From: Verrucomicrobiaceae bacterium
GTDB lineage: Bacteria; Verrucomicrobiota; Verrucomicrobiia; Verrucomicrobiales; Verrucomicrobiaceae
Length of the DNA: 64,000 bases
Assembly (NCBI GenBank): GCA_016795485.1
Contig: JAEUHM010000012.1
Location: 17,646-81,645, forward strand
Reading direction: 5' to 3'
Under the pieces are notes generated by a model. That model saw only the letters and a list, made by a program, of their open reading frames with translations, did not search any database and had not been told where the DNA came from. Made by a program: the position numbers and the translations under genes. How positions within the stretch are numbered: the first letter of the stretch is position 1; the number at the start of each line of letters is the position of its first letter. Below, piece by piece: positions 49,060-56,753 of the stretch.

Positions 49060-49569
49060 ATGAAAGCCTTCCAGCTCATCACGGCCATCAGCCCCGCTCT
49101 CCAAAAGGAGATTCTCAACCACATCTTCACCAACCACAAAGCCGCGTTCCGCATGGTGCAAAACCAGTTGGCGCAAGCTCGCAAGTTGAGGCCCGTGTTC
49201 TTGCAATCCAAGTCCAGGGAGGAGCAGTACAAGTGGCTTCTTGAGCAAATGTCTCTCAAGTCCCACGACCCCATCGCGGAGCAAGTCCTCCAGTTGTGGC
49301 TTCTAAAAGGTCAGCAGCCGATGCTTGCTGCCTTCCTGGATGCCTTGGGTGTGGAGCACAAAGATGGCGAAGTGGAAGGTGAGTTCCCTGAGGACATCAG
49401 CGAGGCAAAAGCGGCCAAGGCCATCGACGCAGTGCTGAAGGACTACCCAGCGGAGAACGTGGTGGTGTATCTGACCCTCTTCCAGCGTCAAAAAGAAGGT
49501 GGCTGGCCAGGAATCGCTGCCGCCATGGCCAAGAAGCCTGAGCTGGCGCTGACTCCCGCTGCCGCATGA
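49060..49569 (+). CDS. Small soluble protein of unknown function
   Basis: 169 residues, no signal peptide or membrane segment, mainly helical by composition (LITAISPALQKEILNHIF, EEQYKWLLEQMSLK), with an acidic segment around residue 105. I do not recognise a family. It is first in a four-gene operon: its stop overlaps the pseudouridine synthase start by 4 bp (ATGA), so the products are translationally coupled. That pairing suggests, without proving, a link to RNA or ribosome function. Confidence 0.7.
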   Translation: MKAFQLITAISPALQKEILNHIFTNHKAAFRMVQNQLAQARKLRPVFLQSKSREEQYKWLLEQMSLKSHDPIAEQVLQLWLLKGQQPMLAAFLDALGVEHKDGEVEGEFPEDISEAKAAKAIDAVLKDYPAENVVVYLTLFQRQKEGGWPGIAAAMAKKPELALTPAAA

Positions 49570-50279
49570 AGCCGCAAGGCTCACGCCATGGACTAGCCAG
49601 GGCTCTCTCCAAGCTCGGCTACTGCTCCAGGAGTGAGGCCAACCGTTTGATCCTGGCTGGGCGCGTTTCTTTGAACGGGCGTGTCCGGCGTGATCCAGAC
49701 ACTCCTACACGACATGAGTCCGACGTCATCGCCGTGGACGGCAGCCCTGTTGTCGCTGCCGCGCGTTTCTATCTAATGCTCAACAAGCCCCGTGGCTACG
49801 TCACCACGGCCAAAGACGAGCTGGAGCGCGAAACCATCTTCGATCTGCTGCCCAACACGAAGCGCCAAGCGCATTTATCAGCCGTGGGCCGCCTCGATAA
49901 AGCCAGTGAAGGGCTTTTGCTCCTTACCAACGATAACGATTGGGCCGCGCGCCTCACAGATCCCTCATCGCATGTCGACAAAGTCTATCACGTGCAGATC
50001 AATGCCGTAGCGGATGATGCGATGTTGAAAGGGATGACCACAGGCGTGGATGATCTCCGCGCCAAATCCGTGAGCGTGATCCGAAGCGGCGGGAAGACCT
50101 GTTGGCTTGAGGTCGTGCTCGATGAAGGTAAAAATCGGCACATCCGTCGGCTACTAGAGTCCCTCGGCCAGGAAGTGCTGCGGCTCGTCCGCGTGCAAAT
50201 CGGTCCGCTGAAGCTCGGTGAGCTGCCAAAAGGACAAATCCGCGAACTCACCGCCGCAGAAGTCAAAGCGCTGGCTTGA
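49566..50279 (+). CDS. Pseudouridine synthase, RsuA/RluB/RluE/RluF family
   Basis: 237 residues. The N-terminal S4 RNA-binding domain (LGYCSRSEANRLILAGRVSL) is followed by the catalytic domain with MLNKPRGYVTT, the catalytic Asp in AVGRLDKASEGLLLLTND, and DEGKNRHIRRLLESLG. It isomerises uridine in 16S or 23S rRNA; the exact site cannot be told from the sequence. Length is normal for the family. Second gene of the operon. Confidence 0.93.
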   Translation: MKPQGSRHGLARALSKLGYCSRSEANRLILAGRVSLNGRVRRDPDTPTRHESDVIAVDGSPVVAAARFYLMLNKPRGYVTTAKDELERETIFDLLPNTKRQAHLSAVGRLDKASEGLLLLTNDNDWAARLTDPSSHVDKVYHVQINAVADDAMLKGMTTGVDDLRAKSVSVIRSGGKTCWLEVVLDEGKNRHIRRLLESLGQEVLRLVRVQIGPLKLGELPKGQIRELTAAEVKALA

Positions 50280-50302
50280 CGGCGCGCTCCCTGCCTGCTG
50301 GC

Positions 50303-51454
50303 ATGGCACTCATGAATGCGGACCTCAAGCCTGTGCGACTCCAGTCACTGGATGCTTATCGCGGCTTCGTCATGTTCTTGATGGCCGCAGAGGTGCTGCA
50401 TCTGCCAGAAGTCGCAGAGCACTTTCGCGACAGTTGGTTCTGGCAGACCATCAAGTTCCACACCTCGCATGTGGAGTGGACAGGCTGCTCCTTGCACGAT
50501 CTCATTCAGCCTTCCTTCAGTTTCATGGTGGGTGTGGCCATGCCATTCTCCATTGCAGCACGGGTGGCAAAGAACGCTCCGCTCTGGAGTCATGCGCTGT
50601 GGCGTGCGTTCTTGTTAGTGATGTTGGGCGTGGTTTTGCGTTCGATGGGCGAGCCACAGACCTACTGGACCTTTGAGGACACACTCTCGCAGATCGGGCT
50701 TGGCTATCCCCTGCTCTTCGCACTCGGCCTAGCCACCGTGCGAGCTCGTTGGATCGCCCTTGGTGCCGTCCTCATCGGCTACTGGCTGTTCTTTGCCCTC
50801 TGGAGTGGAAAAGGCATAGATACATCAGGTTGGGCGCACCACTTCAGCGGATTCGCCTCGCATTGGAACCTCAACGCCAACGCCGCCTGGGCCTTCGACA
50901 CTTGGTTTCTCAATCTCTTTCCTCGCTCCTCAGCATTCATCGCAAATGATGGCGGCTACTCCACTCTGAGCTTCATCCCTACACTCGGAACGATGATCTT
51001 GGGCCTCATTGCAGGTCAGTGGCTCAAAGATGGTCAGCAGATCGTGAAACGTTTGCTCATCGCCTCAGCTGTATGCCTTGCCCTTGGCTATGCGCTTCAT
51101 CTCTCCGGCATCTGCCCATCTGTGAAGAAGATTTGGACTCCATCTTGGACGCTCTTCAGCGGCGGATGGTGCTTCCTGCTCATGGCGGCGTTTTACGTGG
51201 TGATCGATCTCCATCAGTGGCGCAAGTGGGCATTCTTTTTCATCGTCATCGGCACCAACTCCATCGCCATGTATGTGCTCTCATGGATCAGTCATGACTT
51301 CTTTGGCTCCATGCTCAACACGCACTTCGGTCATGCGCCATTTCAGCTCTTGGGCCAAGCCCTGGAGCCCATGTTGCATGGCGCGGCCATTCTTGCCATC
51401 CTCTGGCTCATCCTCTGGTGGATGCATCGCAATCGTATCTTCATCAAACTATGA
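50303..51454 (+). CDS. DUF5009 / heparan-alpha-glucosaminide acetyltransferase-like membrane protein
   Basis: About 383 residues with some ten membrane helices. The N-terminus carries RLQSLDAYRGFVMFLMAAE and DLIQPSFSFMVGVAMPFS, typical of the DUF5009/DUF1624 acyltransferase-like membrane family related to lysosomal HGSNAT. A transmembrane acetyl or acyl transfer to sugar is inferred by family. The start is uncertain: ATG at 50303 is used, ATG at 50312 and a TTG at 50276 overlapping the upstream stop are alternatives. Its stop overlaps the next start (ATGA). Confidence 0.8.
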   Translation: MALMNADLKPVRLQSLDAYRGFVMFLMAAEVLHLPEVAEHFRDSWFWQTIKFHTSHVEWTGCSLHDLIQPSFSFMVGVAMPFSIAARVAKNAPLWSHALWRAFLLVMLGVVLRSMGEPQTYWTFEDTLSQIGLGYPLLFALGLATVRARWIALGAVLIGYWLFFALWSGKGIDTSGWAHHFSGFASHWNLNANAAWAFDTWFLNLFPRSSAFIANDGGYSTLSFIPTLGTMILGLIAGQWLKDGQQIVKRLLIASAVCLALGYALHLSGICPSVKKIWTPSWTLFSGGWCFLLMAAFYVVIDLHQWRKWAFFFIVIGTNSIAMYVLSWISHDFFGSMLNTHFGHAPFQLLGQALEPMLHGAAILAILWLILWWMHRNRIFIKL

Positions 51455-52650
51455 CCATCGCTGTATTAGGAACCCTCGACACCAAAGGCCACGAGCACGG
51501 CTACGTGGCAGAACTCATTCGCGCTCGCGGTCATCAGACCTTGCTCATTGATTGCGGCACAGGCGATGCCCCACAGATCCAGCCAGACATCACCCGTCAT
51601 GAAGTCGCTGCCGCAGGTGCCGTAGATCTCGCCGCGCTCATGGAGCGCAAGGATCGCGGTGAGAGTGTTTCTGCCATGGCATCCTCAGCCGCTGCACTCG
51701 TCAGCAAGCTGCATGCGGAAGGCAAGATCGACGGCATCATCTCCCTGGGAGGCGGTGGTGGCACCGCCATCGGCAGTGCGGCCATGCGCGCTCTGCCAGT
51801 CGGCTTCCCGAAAGTCATGGTCTCCACCCTAGCAGCAGGAAACGTGGCACCTTATGTCGGCACCAAAGACATCGTCATGTTCCCCAGCATCGTGGACGTG
51901 TCAGGCATGAACCGCATCTCCCGCGTACTACTTGCTAGAGCCGCAGGTGCCATTTGCGGCATGGTAGAAACGCAAGTGCCCCCGGCTGACGACAAGCCAT
52001 TGATCGCCGCTTCCATGTTCGGCAACACCACCACCTGTGTGAACGCCGCGAAAGAAGTCCTGGAAGCCAAAGGTTACGAGGTGCTTGTATTTCATGCCAC
52101 CGGCACCGGCGGCAAGATCATGGAGTCGCTAATCGACGCACGAATGTTCAGCGGTGTACTCGACATCACCACCACCGAGTGGGCAGATGAACTCGTCGGC
52201 GGCATCCTCGGAGCCGGCCCAGATCGACTCAGCGCCTCTGCACGCACTGGCACGCCCGCCATCATCACTCCTGGCTGCCTGGACATGGTGAACTTTGGCG
52301 AACGCGCCACCATCCCGGCCAAGTTTGAAGGCAGACGCTTCTACATCCACAATCCCCAGGTCACCCTCATGCGCACCACACCCGCCGAGTGCGCGGAACT
52401 CGGCCGCATCCTCGCTGAGAAAGCCAACGCCAGCACCGGCCCCGTCACCGTGCTGCTGCCACTACGCGCCATCAGCATCATCAGTGCCGCGGGCCAGCCC
52501 TTCCACGATCCCGAAGCCGACCAAGCCCTCTTCCAAAGCATCAAGCAACACCTCAGCCCCAAAGTGAAGCTCAAGGAACTCGACACCGAGATCAACTCTC
52601 CCGAGTTCGCCAAAGCTTGCGCTGAGTCCCTGCTAGAGATGATGGGTTGA
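51451..52650 (+). CDS. Tm-1-like ATP-binding (UPF0261) protein
   Basis: 399 residues, soluble. It has VLGTLDTKGHEHGYVAELI at the N-terminus, the glycine-rich ISLGGGGGTAIGSAAM, APYVGTKDIVMFPSIVDVSG and TCVNAAKEVLE, all typical of the Tm-1-like/UPF0261 family. The plant Tm-1 protein binds tobamoviral replicase; the bacterial role is unknown, and nucleotide binding is by homology. Start 51451 overlaps the upstream stop by 4 bp. It is the last gene before the repeat island. Confidence 0.88.
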   Translation: MTIAVLGTLDTKGHEHGYVAELIRARGHQTLLIDCGTGDAPQIQPDITRHEVAAAGAVDLAALMERKDRGESVSAMASSAAALVSKLHAEGKIDGIISLGGGGGTAIGSAAMRALPVGFPKVMVSTLAAGNVAPYVGTKDIVMFPSIVDVSGMNRISRVLLARAAGAICGMVETQVPPADDKPLIAASMFGNTTTCVNAAKEVLEAKGYEVLVFHATGTGGKIMESLIDARMFSGVLDITTTEWADELVGGILGAGPDRLSASARTGTPAIITPGCLDMVNFGERATIPAKFEGRRFYIHNPQVTLMRTTPAECAELGRILAEKANASTGPVTVLLPLRAISIISAAGQPFHDPEADQALFQSIKQHLSPKVKLKELDTEINSPEFAKACAESLLEMMG

Positions 52651-52693
52651 AACAAACGCCCGCAATCCATCCACGATCAAGTCAGCCGAAAAC

Positions 52694-52729
52694 CCAAGCC
52701 ACCACCCGCCTCGCACGGAGGACGCGGAG
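52694..52729. repeat. 36-bp direct repeat, left copy, bounding the repeat island
   Basis: This 36-bp sequence matches 54441-54476 in the same orientation at 33 of 36 positions. Core words are CGCCTCGCACGGAGGAC and CGGAG. A shorter third copy of the core lies at 54551-54573. It looks like a dispersed intergenic repeat. Confidence 0.85.
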
Positions 52730-52832
52730 GCAGGAATGGCAGAGGAGTGATGGCAAAAGAATGTCAATTAACCCGGCATTTAAGCCTAATTGAGGTCGAA
52801 CAGCGGGGTGTTGAAGCCCAAAGACACCCCTA

Positions 52833-53096
52833 CTCGGGGTCGAGTAACGCAATGCTCGGGATCGAGTAATGCGATGCTCGGTATCGAGTAACGCGATGCC
52901 CGGGGTCGAGTAATGCGATGCTCGGGGTCGAGTAACGCGATGTTCGGGGTCGAGTAATGCGATGTTCGGGGTCGAGTAACGCGATGTTCGGGGTCGAGTA
53001 ACGCGATGTTCGGGGTCGAGTAACGCAATGTTCGGGGTCGAGTAGCGCAATGCTCGAGGTCGAGTAGCGCAATACTCGAGGTCGAGTAACGCGTTC
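52833..53096. repeat. Array 2: twelve 22-bp tandem units
   Basis: Twelve contiguous 22-bp units, consensus YTCGGGGTCGAGTAACGCGATG. Each holds CTCG-N4-CGAG, an inverted repeat (CTCGAGGTCGAG in the last two units is the most symmetrical). Variants at single positions (TAATG/TAACG, CTCG/TTCG) show divergence between copies. 22 bp is close to two helical turns. The unit sequence differs fully from array 1, but the design is the same. Reading frames crossing it are open by chance because the period shifts frame. Confidence 0.95.
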
Positions 53097-53101
53097 CTGA
53101 C

Positions 53102-53163
53102 CCGTAAATTTGGGGTGAATGGGGCCGAAAAGCGCGATTTTGAGTCAAATTGGCCCAAAAATG
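53102..53163. other. Array-associated flank, copy 2
   Basis: Directly after array 2 the blocks CCGTAAATT (53102-53110), CCGAAAAG (53125-53132) and TGGCCCAAAAATG (53151-53163) occur in the same order and orientation as after array 1. Spacing between the outer blocks is 12 bp longer than in copy 1. Confidence 0.65.
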
Positions 53164-53194
53164 GCCCCGGAGACACCAAAGACGATCCCAGGCC

Positions 53195-54401
53195 GCCCCT
53201 GAAAGGGGCAAAGAGATTAGCCCAGGGCTGAAGGAGCCTTAGCGACTGATGCCCTGGGTCACGTTCCGCCGAAGAGCGTTGCGCCCTGAAGGGGCGCGAG
53301 AGGGATCGCACTCTCTTGTGCCCCTTCAGGGCACGACCACCGCGGGGGGACACAACCCAGGGCATCGCTCTGGTCAGCCCTGGGCTGGGCTCTTCCGACC
53401 CTTCAGGCCGGGGGTGATGTCGCCAGGCGCGAGGCTGTGGTGCCCCTGAAGGGGGCAAAGAGATTAGCCCAGGGCTGAAGGAGCCTTGGCGACTGATGCC
53501 CTGGGTCACGTTCCGCCGAAGAGCGCTGCGCCCTGAAGGGGCGCGAGAGGGATCGCACCTTCTTGTGCCCCTTCAGGGCACGACCATCGCGGGGGAGGTA
53601 ACCCAGGGCATCGCTCTGCTCAGCCCTGGGCTGGGCTCTTCCGACCCTTTGGGCCGGGTTGATGTCGCCAGGCACGAGGCGGTGTTGCCCCTGAAGGGGG
53701 CAAAGAGATTAGCCCAGGGCTGAAGGAGCCTTGGCGACTGATGCCCTGGGTCACGTTACCCCGAAGAGCGTTGCGCCCTGAAGGGGCGCGAGAGGGTCCG
53801 CACTCTCTTGTGCCCCTTCAGGGCACGACCACCGCGGGGGTACACAACCCAGGGCATCGCTCCGCTCAGCCCTGGGCTGGGCTCTTCCGACCCTTCAGGC
53901 CGGGGTTGATGTCGCTAGGCGCGAGGCTGTGGTGCCCCTGAAGGGGGCAAAGAGATTAGCCCAGGGCTGAAGGAGCCTTGGCGACTGATGCCCTGGGTCA
54001 CGTTCCGCCGAAGAGCGTTGCGCCCTGAAAGGGCGCGAGAGGGATCGCACCCTCTTGTGCCCCTTCAGGGCACAACCATCGCGAGGCACGAAACCCAGGG
54101 CATCGCTCTGCTCAGCCCTGGGCTCGGCTCTTCTGACCCTTCAGGCCGGGGTTGATGTCGCTAGGCGCGAGGCTGTGGTGCCCCTGAAGGGGGCAAAGAG
54201 ATTAGCCCAGGGCTGAAGGAGCTTTGGCGACTGATGCCCTGGGTCACGTTCCGCCGAAGAGCGTTGCGCCCTGAAGGGGCGCGAGAGGGATCGCACCCTC
54301 TTGTGCCCCTTCAGGGCACGACCACCGCTGGGGGGACACAACCTAGGGCATCGCTCTGCTCAGCCCTGGGCTGGGCTCTTCCGACCCTTCAGGCCGGGGG
54401 G
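53195..54401. repeat. Five tandem ~246-bp nested-palindrome units
   Basis: Units start at 53195, 53442, 53687, 53934 and 54180 (lengths 247, 245, 247, 246, and a last one cut ~24 bp short). In unit 1 four pairs of inverted arms nest inside each other: 53219-53231/53374-53386 (13 bp), 53248-53259/53355-53366 (12 bp), 53283-53295/53320-53332 (13 bp) and 53298-53302/53311-53315 (5 bp). The whole 168 bp can fold as one long interrupted hairpin or cruciform. Each 13-bp arm around CCCTGAAGGGG is also self-palindromic. No coding region is supported; open frames repeat with the units. Confidence 0.93.
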
Positions 54402-54440
54402 ATCACGCCATGGGCAGCATCCGAACCTCAAACCCCATCG

Positions 54441-54476
54441 CCAATCCACCACTCGCCTCGCACGGAGGACTCGGAG
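54441..54476. repeat. 36-bp direct repeat, right copy
   Basis: Right-hand partner of 52694-52729. About 9 bp after its core comes GGGGCTTTTG, and the same word follows the third, partial copy at 54551-54573. The 54477-54616 stretch also contains an 11-bp inverted pair (54523-54533 CTCCGTGCGAA with 54550-54560). No gene is seen there. Confidence 0.8.
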
Positions 54477-54616
54477 AACACGGGGCTTTTGCATTGAATC
54501 CAACCCTCCGTGACCTCAGCGCTCTCCGTGCGAAACCTGTCTGTGCTTGTTCGCACGGAGGACTCGGAGAGCAAAGAGGGGGCTTTTGAAACAACGCTTA
54601 CTTGGATGCGGCGAGG

Positions 54617-55192
54617 TCATGCAGCCATTTGCCAGGTTTTGATGCTTTCGACGGGGCAGATGAGCATGAGGACATTGAGGGTGAGGTTGTCGCGGATGGT
54701 GAAGAGTAGGACGAGTTCCATGGCGGCGAATAGCGCCACGGTGCGCACTCTGCCCCACTTCCACGCGATGCCAAAACCGAGTGCGCAGCAGAGGACGTCT
54801 GCCATGGAGTTGAGCACACTATCTCCTTCATAACCGAGGCTCAGGGTGGCTTCTCGGTAGCGATGGATGATCCAGGCGGTATTCTCTAACACTTCCCATG
54901 CGCCTTCCACGGCCAGGATAATGGTGTAGCGACGAAGCAGACTCCAATGCGGTGCCAACCACTGAAGGAGAAGAAACAGGAGCAGCCCATGCGCGATGTG
55001 CGTGAAGCTGTAGGGATCAAACAGATGCTGGGAGTTGTGGGCAGACACCACACTGCTGGTCCATGGATGCCAGTGGCCACAAGCGCACCAGTGGATGCGT
55101 CCCTGAAGACTGACGAGCAGGCCCGTCAAGGCCATCACCAAGACGGTGACAAAGAATGGAGTCGCAAAAGCGGTGCGAGAGTTGGATGACAT
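54617..55192 (-). CDS. UPF0314/DUF2585 membrane protein
   Basis: 191 residues with about four membrane helices. Conserved segments of the family are FDPYSFTHIAHGLLLF, the helix with EGAWEVLENTAWIIHRYRE, and YEGDSVLNSMADVLCC. The family is uncharacterised; the acidic and His residues next to helices suggest a membrane enzyme, but this is inference. It is the first gene after the repeat island and reads towards it. Confidence 0.85.
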   Translation of the reverse strand: MSSNSRTAFATPFFVTVLVMALTGLLVSLQGRIHWCACGHWHPWTSSVVSAHNSQHLFDPYSFTHIAHGLLLFLLLQWLAPHWSLLRRYTIILAVEGAWEVLENTAWIIHRYREATLSLGYEGDSVLNSMADVLCCALGFGIAWKWGRVRTVALFAAMELVLLFTIRDNLTLNVLMLICPVESIKTWQMAA

Positions 55193-55333
55193 GCCGAGAG
55201 AGTCTCTACTTCGTGCTCGGGGTCACATTGATGTTCTTGAGGGGGTTATTGATGATGTCGATGGCGCATGGAGAGACGGCTTTACTCGCGATAACCATTT
55301 GCCCGGAAGGCGAGTCTTGGCTGTGGTAGCTCG

Positions 55334-56734
55334 ATGAGCAGGGAATATGACTTTGTGGTGATTGGCGGTGGGAGTGCGGGCTATGCGGCGGCTCGGACGG
55401 CGGCTGCAGCTGGCTTGAGGACAGCCGTGATCGATGGTGCGGAGACGCTGGGCGGACTCTGCATCCTGCGTGGTTGCATGCCGAGCAAGGCTTTGATCGA
55501 GTCTGCGAACCGCAATCTCGTCATTCGCCGTGCGGAAGCCTTTGGTCTGAAGGCGGATGCTGGTGCGGCCAATGTGAAAGCCATTCGGGACAGGAAGCGG
55601 GTCTTGATTGATGACTTTGCTGGGTTTCGGCAGGGGCAACTTCAAGATGGGAGGTTTGACCTCATCCGAGGTGTGGCAGCATTTGCCGACGCTCATCGGC
55701 TAACGGTTCGACTCCGAGAAGGAGGGCAAGAGGAGGTGGTGTTTCGTTCAGCCTGCATCGCCACGGGTTCCAAGGTCAGTGTGCCACCCATACCGGGTCT
55801 GGTGGAGACGGGTTTCTGGACCAGTGACGATATCTTGGATACCGAGTCGCTACCGAAGTCCTTCATCGTGCTCGGTGGCGGTGCGATTGCTCTGGAGATG
55901 ACGCATTACCTTGAGGCTTTGGGCAAAACGGTAACGCTGATTCAACGCAGTAGCCGACTGCTGAACTTCATGGACACGGAATGCGGAGAAGCTGTGGCAG
56001 CGGAGTTTGTGGATCGCGGCGTCTCCGTGCACTGCGGAACGAAGATTCTGAGTGTCCAACAATCGCCTGCGGGTAAAACGATCACCTTTGAGCATGAAGG
56101 AGAAGTCAAGATGGTCACCGCCGACGAGCTGCTTTTAGCTACGGGCCGAGCGGCAAACCTGGACGGGCTGCAACTAGAGCGTGCTGGTGTACATGTACAC
56201 CACGGCAAAATCCAAACGTCAGGGACGATGCAAACCACTGCCGCGCACATCTTTGCGGCGGGAGACGTGGTAGACTCGATGGATGTCGTTCACATCGCGA
56301 TCCAAGAAGGTGAGATCGCTGCTCGCAATGCTTCCGCACTGATCAAAAGCAATGCACCAAGCGAGGAGATCGACTACCGGCTGACGCTGTTTGGGGTGTT
56401 TTGCGATCCGCAAGTGGCCGGTGTTGGTGCGTCTGAGGCAGAACTAACAGCCAAGGGCATTCCCTTTGCGACAGCGAGCTACCCTTTCAATGATCATGGC
56501 AAATCCATGATCATGGGGGTGAAGCATGGGTTTGTGAAAATGATCGCCCACCGGGAAACTGGCGAGATCCTCGGAGCTTCTGTGGTAGGGCCAGAAGCAA
56601 CTGAGCTCATCCATGAGGTAGTGGTGGCCATGAGCTTCCGCAGCACCGTGAAGCAGTTCATGGCGATCCCTCACTACCACCCCACACTCAGCGAGATATG
56701 GACCTATCCCGCCGAAGAGTTGGCGGATGGCTAA
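55334..56734 (+). CDS. Dihydrolipoamide dehydrogenase-like flavoprotein disulfide reductase
   Basis: 466 residues, class I pyridine nucleotide-disulfide oxidoreductase. The N-terminus has the FAD site VVIGGGSAGYAAARTAA. The redox-active disulfide lies in GGLCILRGCMPSKAL, which keeps the C-x4-C spacing but differs from the Lpd consensus CLNVGCIPSK. The NAD(P) site is FIVLGGGAIALEMT, the second FAD site IFAAGDV, and the C-terminal base HPTLSE. No E1 or E2 dehydrogenase genes are nearby, so it need not serve a 2-oxoacid complex; glutathione, mycothiol or mercuric-type substrates are possible. Confidence 0.85.
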   Translation: MSREYDFVVIGGGSAGYAAARTAAAAGLRTAVIDGAETLGGLCILRGCMPSKALIESANRNLVIRRAEAFGLKADAGAANVKAIRDRKRVLIDDFAGFRQGQLQDGRFDLIRGVAAFADAHRLTVRLREGGQEEVVFRSACIATGSKVSVPPIPGLVETGFWTSDDILDTESLPKSFIVLGGGAIALEMTHYLEALGKTVTLIQRSSRLLNFMDTECGEAVAAEFVDRGVSVHCGTKILSVQQSPAGKTITFEHEGEVKMVTADELLLATGRAANLDGLQLERAGVHVHHGKIQTSGTMQTTAAHIFAAGDVVDSMDVVHIAIQEGEIAARNASALIKSNAPSEEIDYRLTLFGVFCDPQVAGVGASEAELTAKGIPFATASYPFNDHGKSMIMGVKHGFVKMIAHRETGEILGASVVGPEATELIHEVVVAMSFRSTVKQFMAIPHYHPTLSEIWTYPAEELADG

Positions 56735-56753
56735 CTGGGAGAGCGCTAATGCC

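Noticed and set aside
52682..53509. 275-residue minus-strand frame through array 2 and the first long repeat
   Set aside because: The 22-bp period rotates frames and leaves them free of stops; the composition (SRYSTPNIALLDPEH) is pure repeat translation, and no ribosome-binding site is seen.
55191..55337. 48-codon plus-strand ORF ending on the flavoprotein start
   Set aside because: It starts in the divergent start region of the UPF0314 gene, has no recognisable features and no ribosome-binding site; chance is the simpler explanation.
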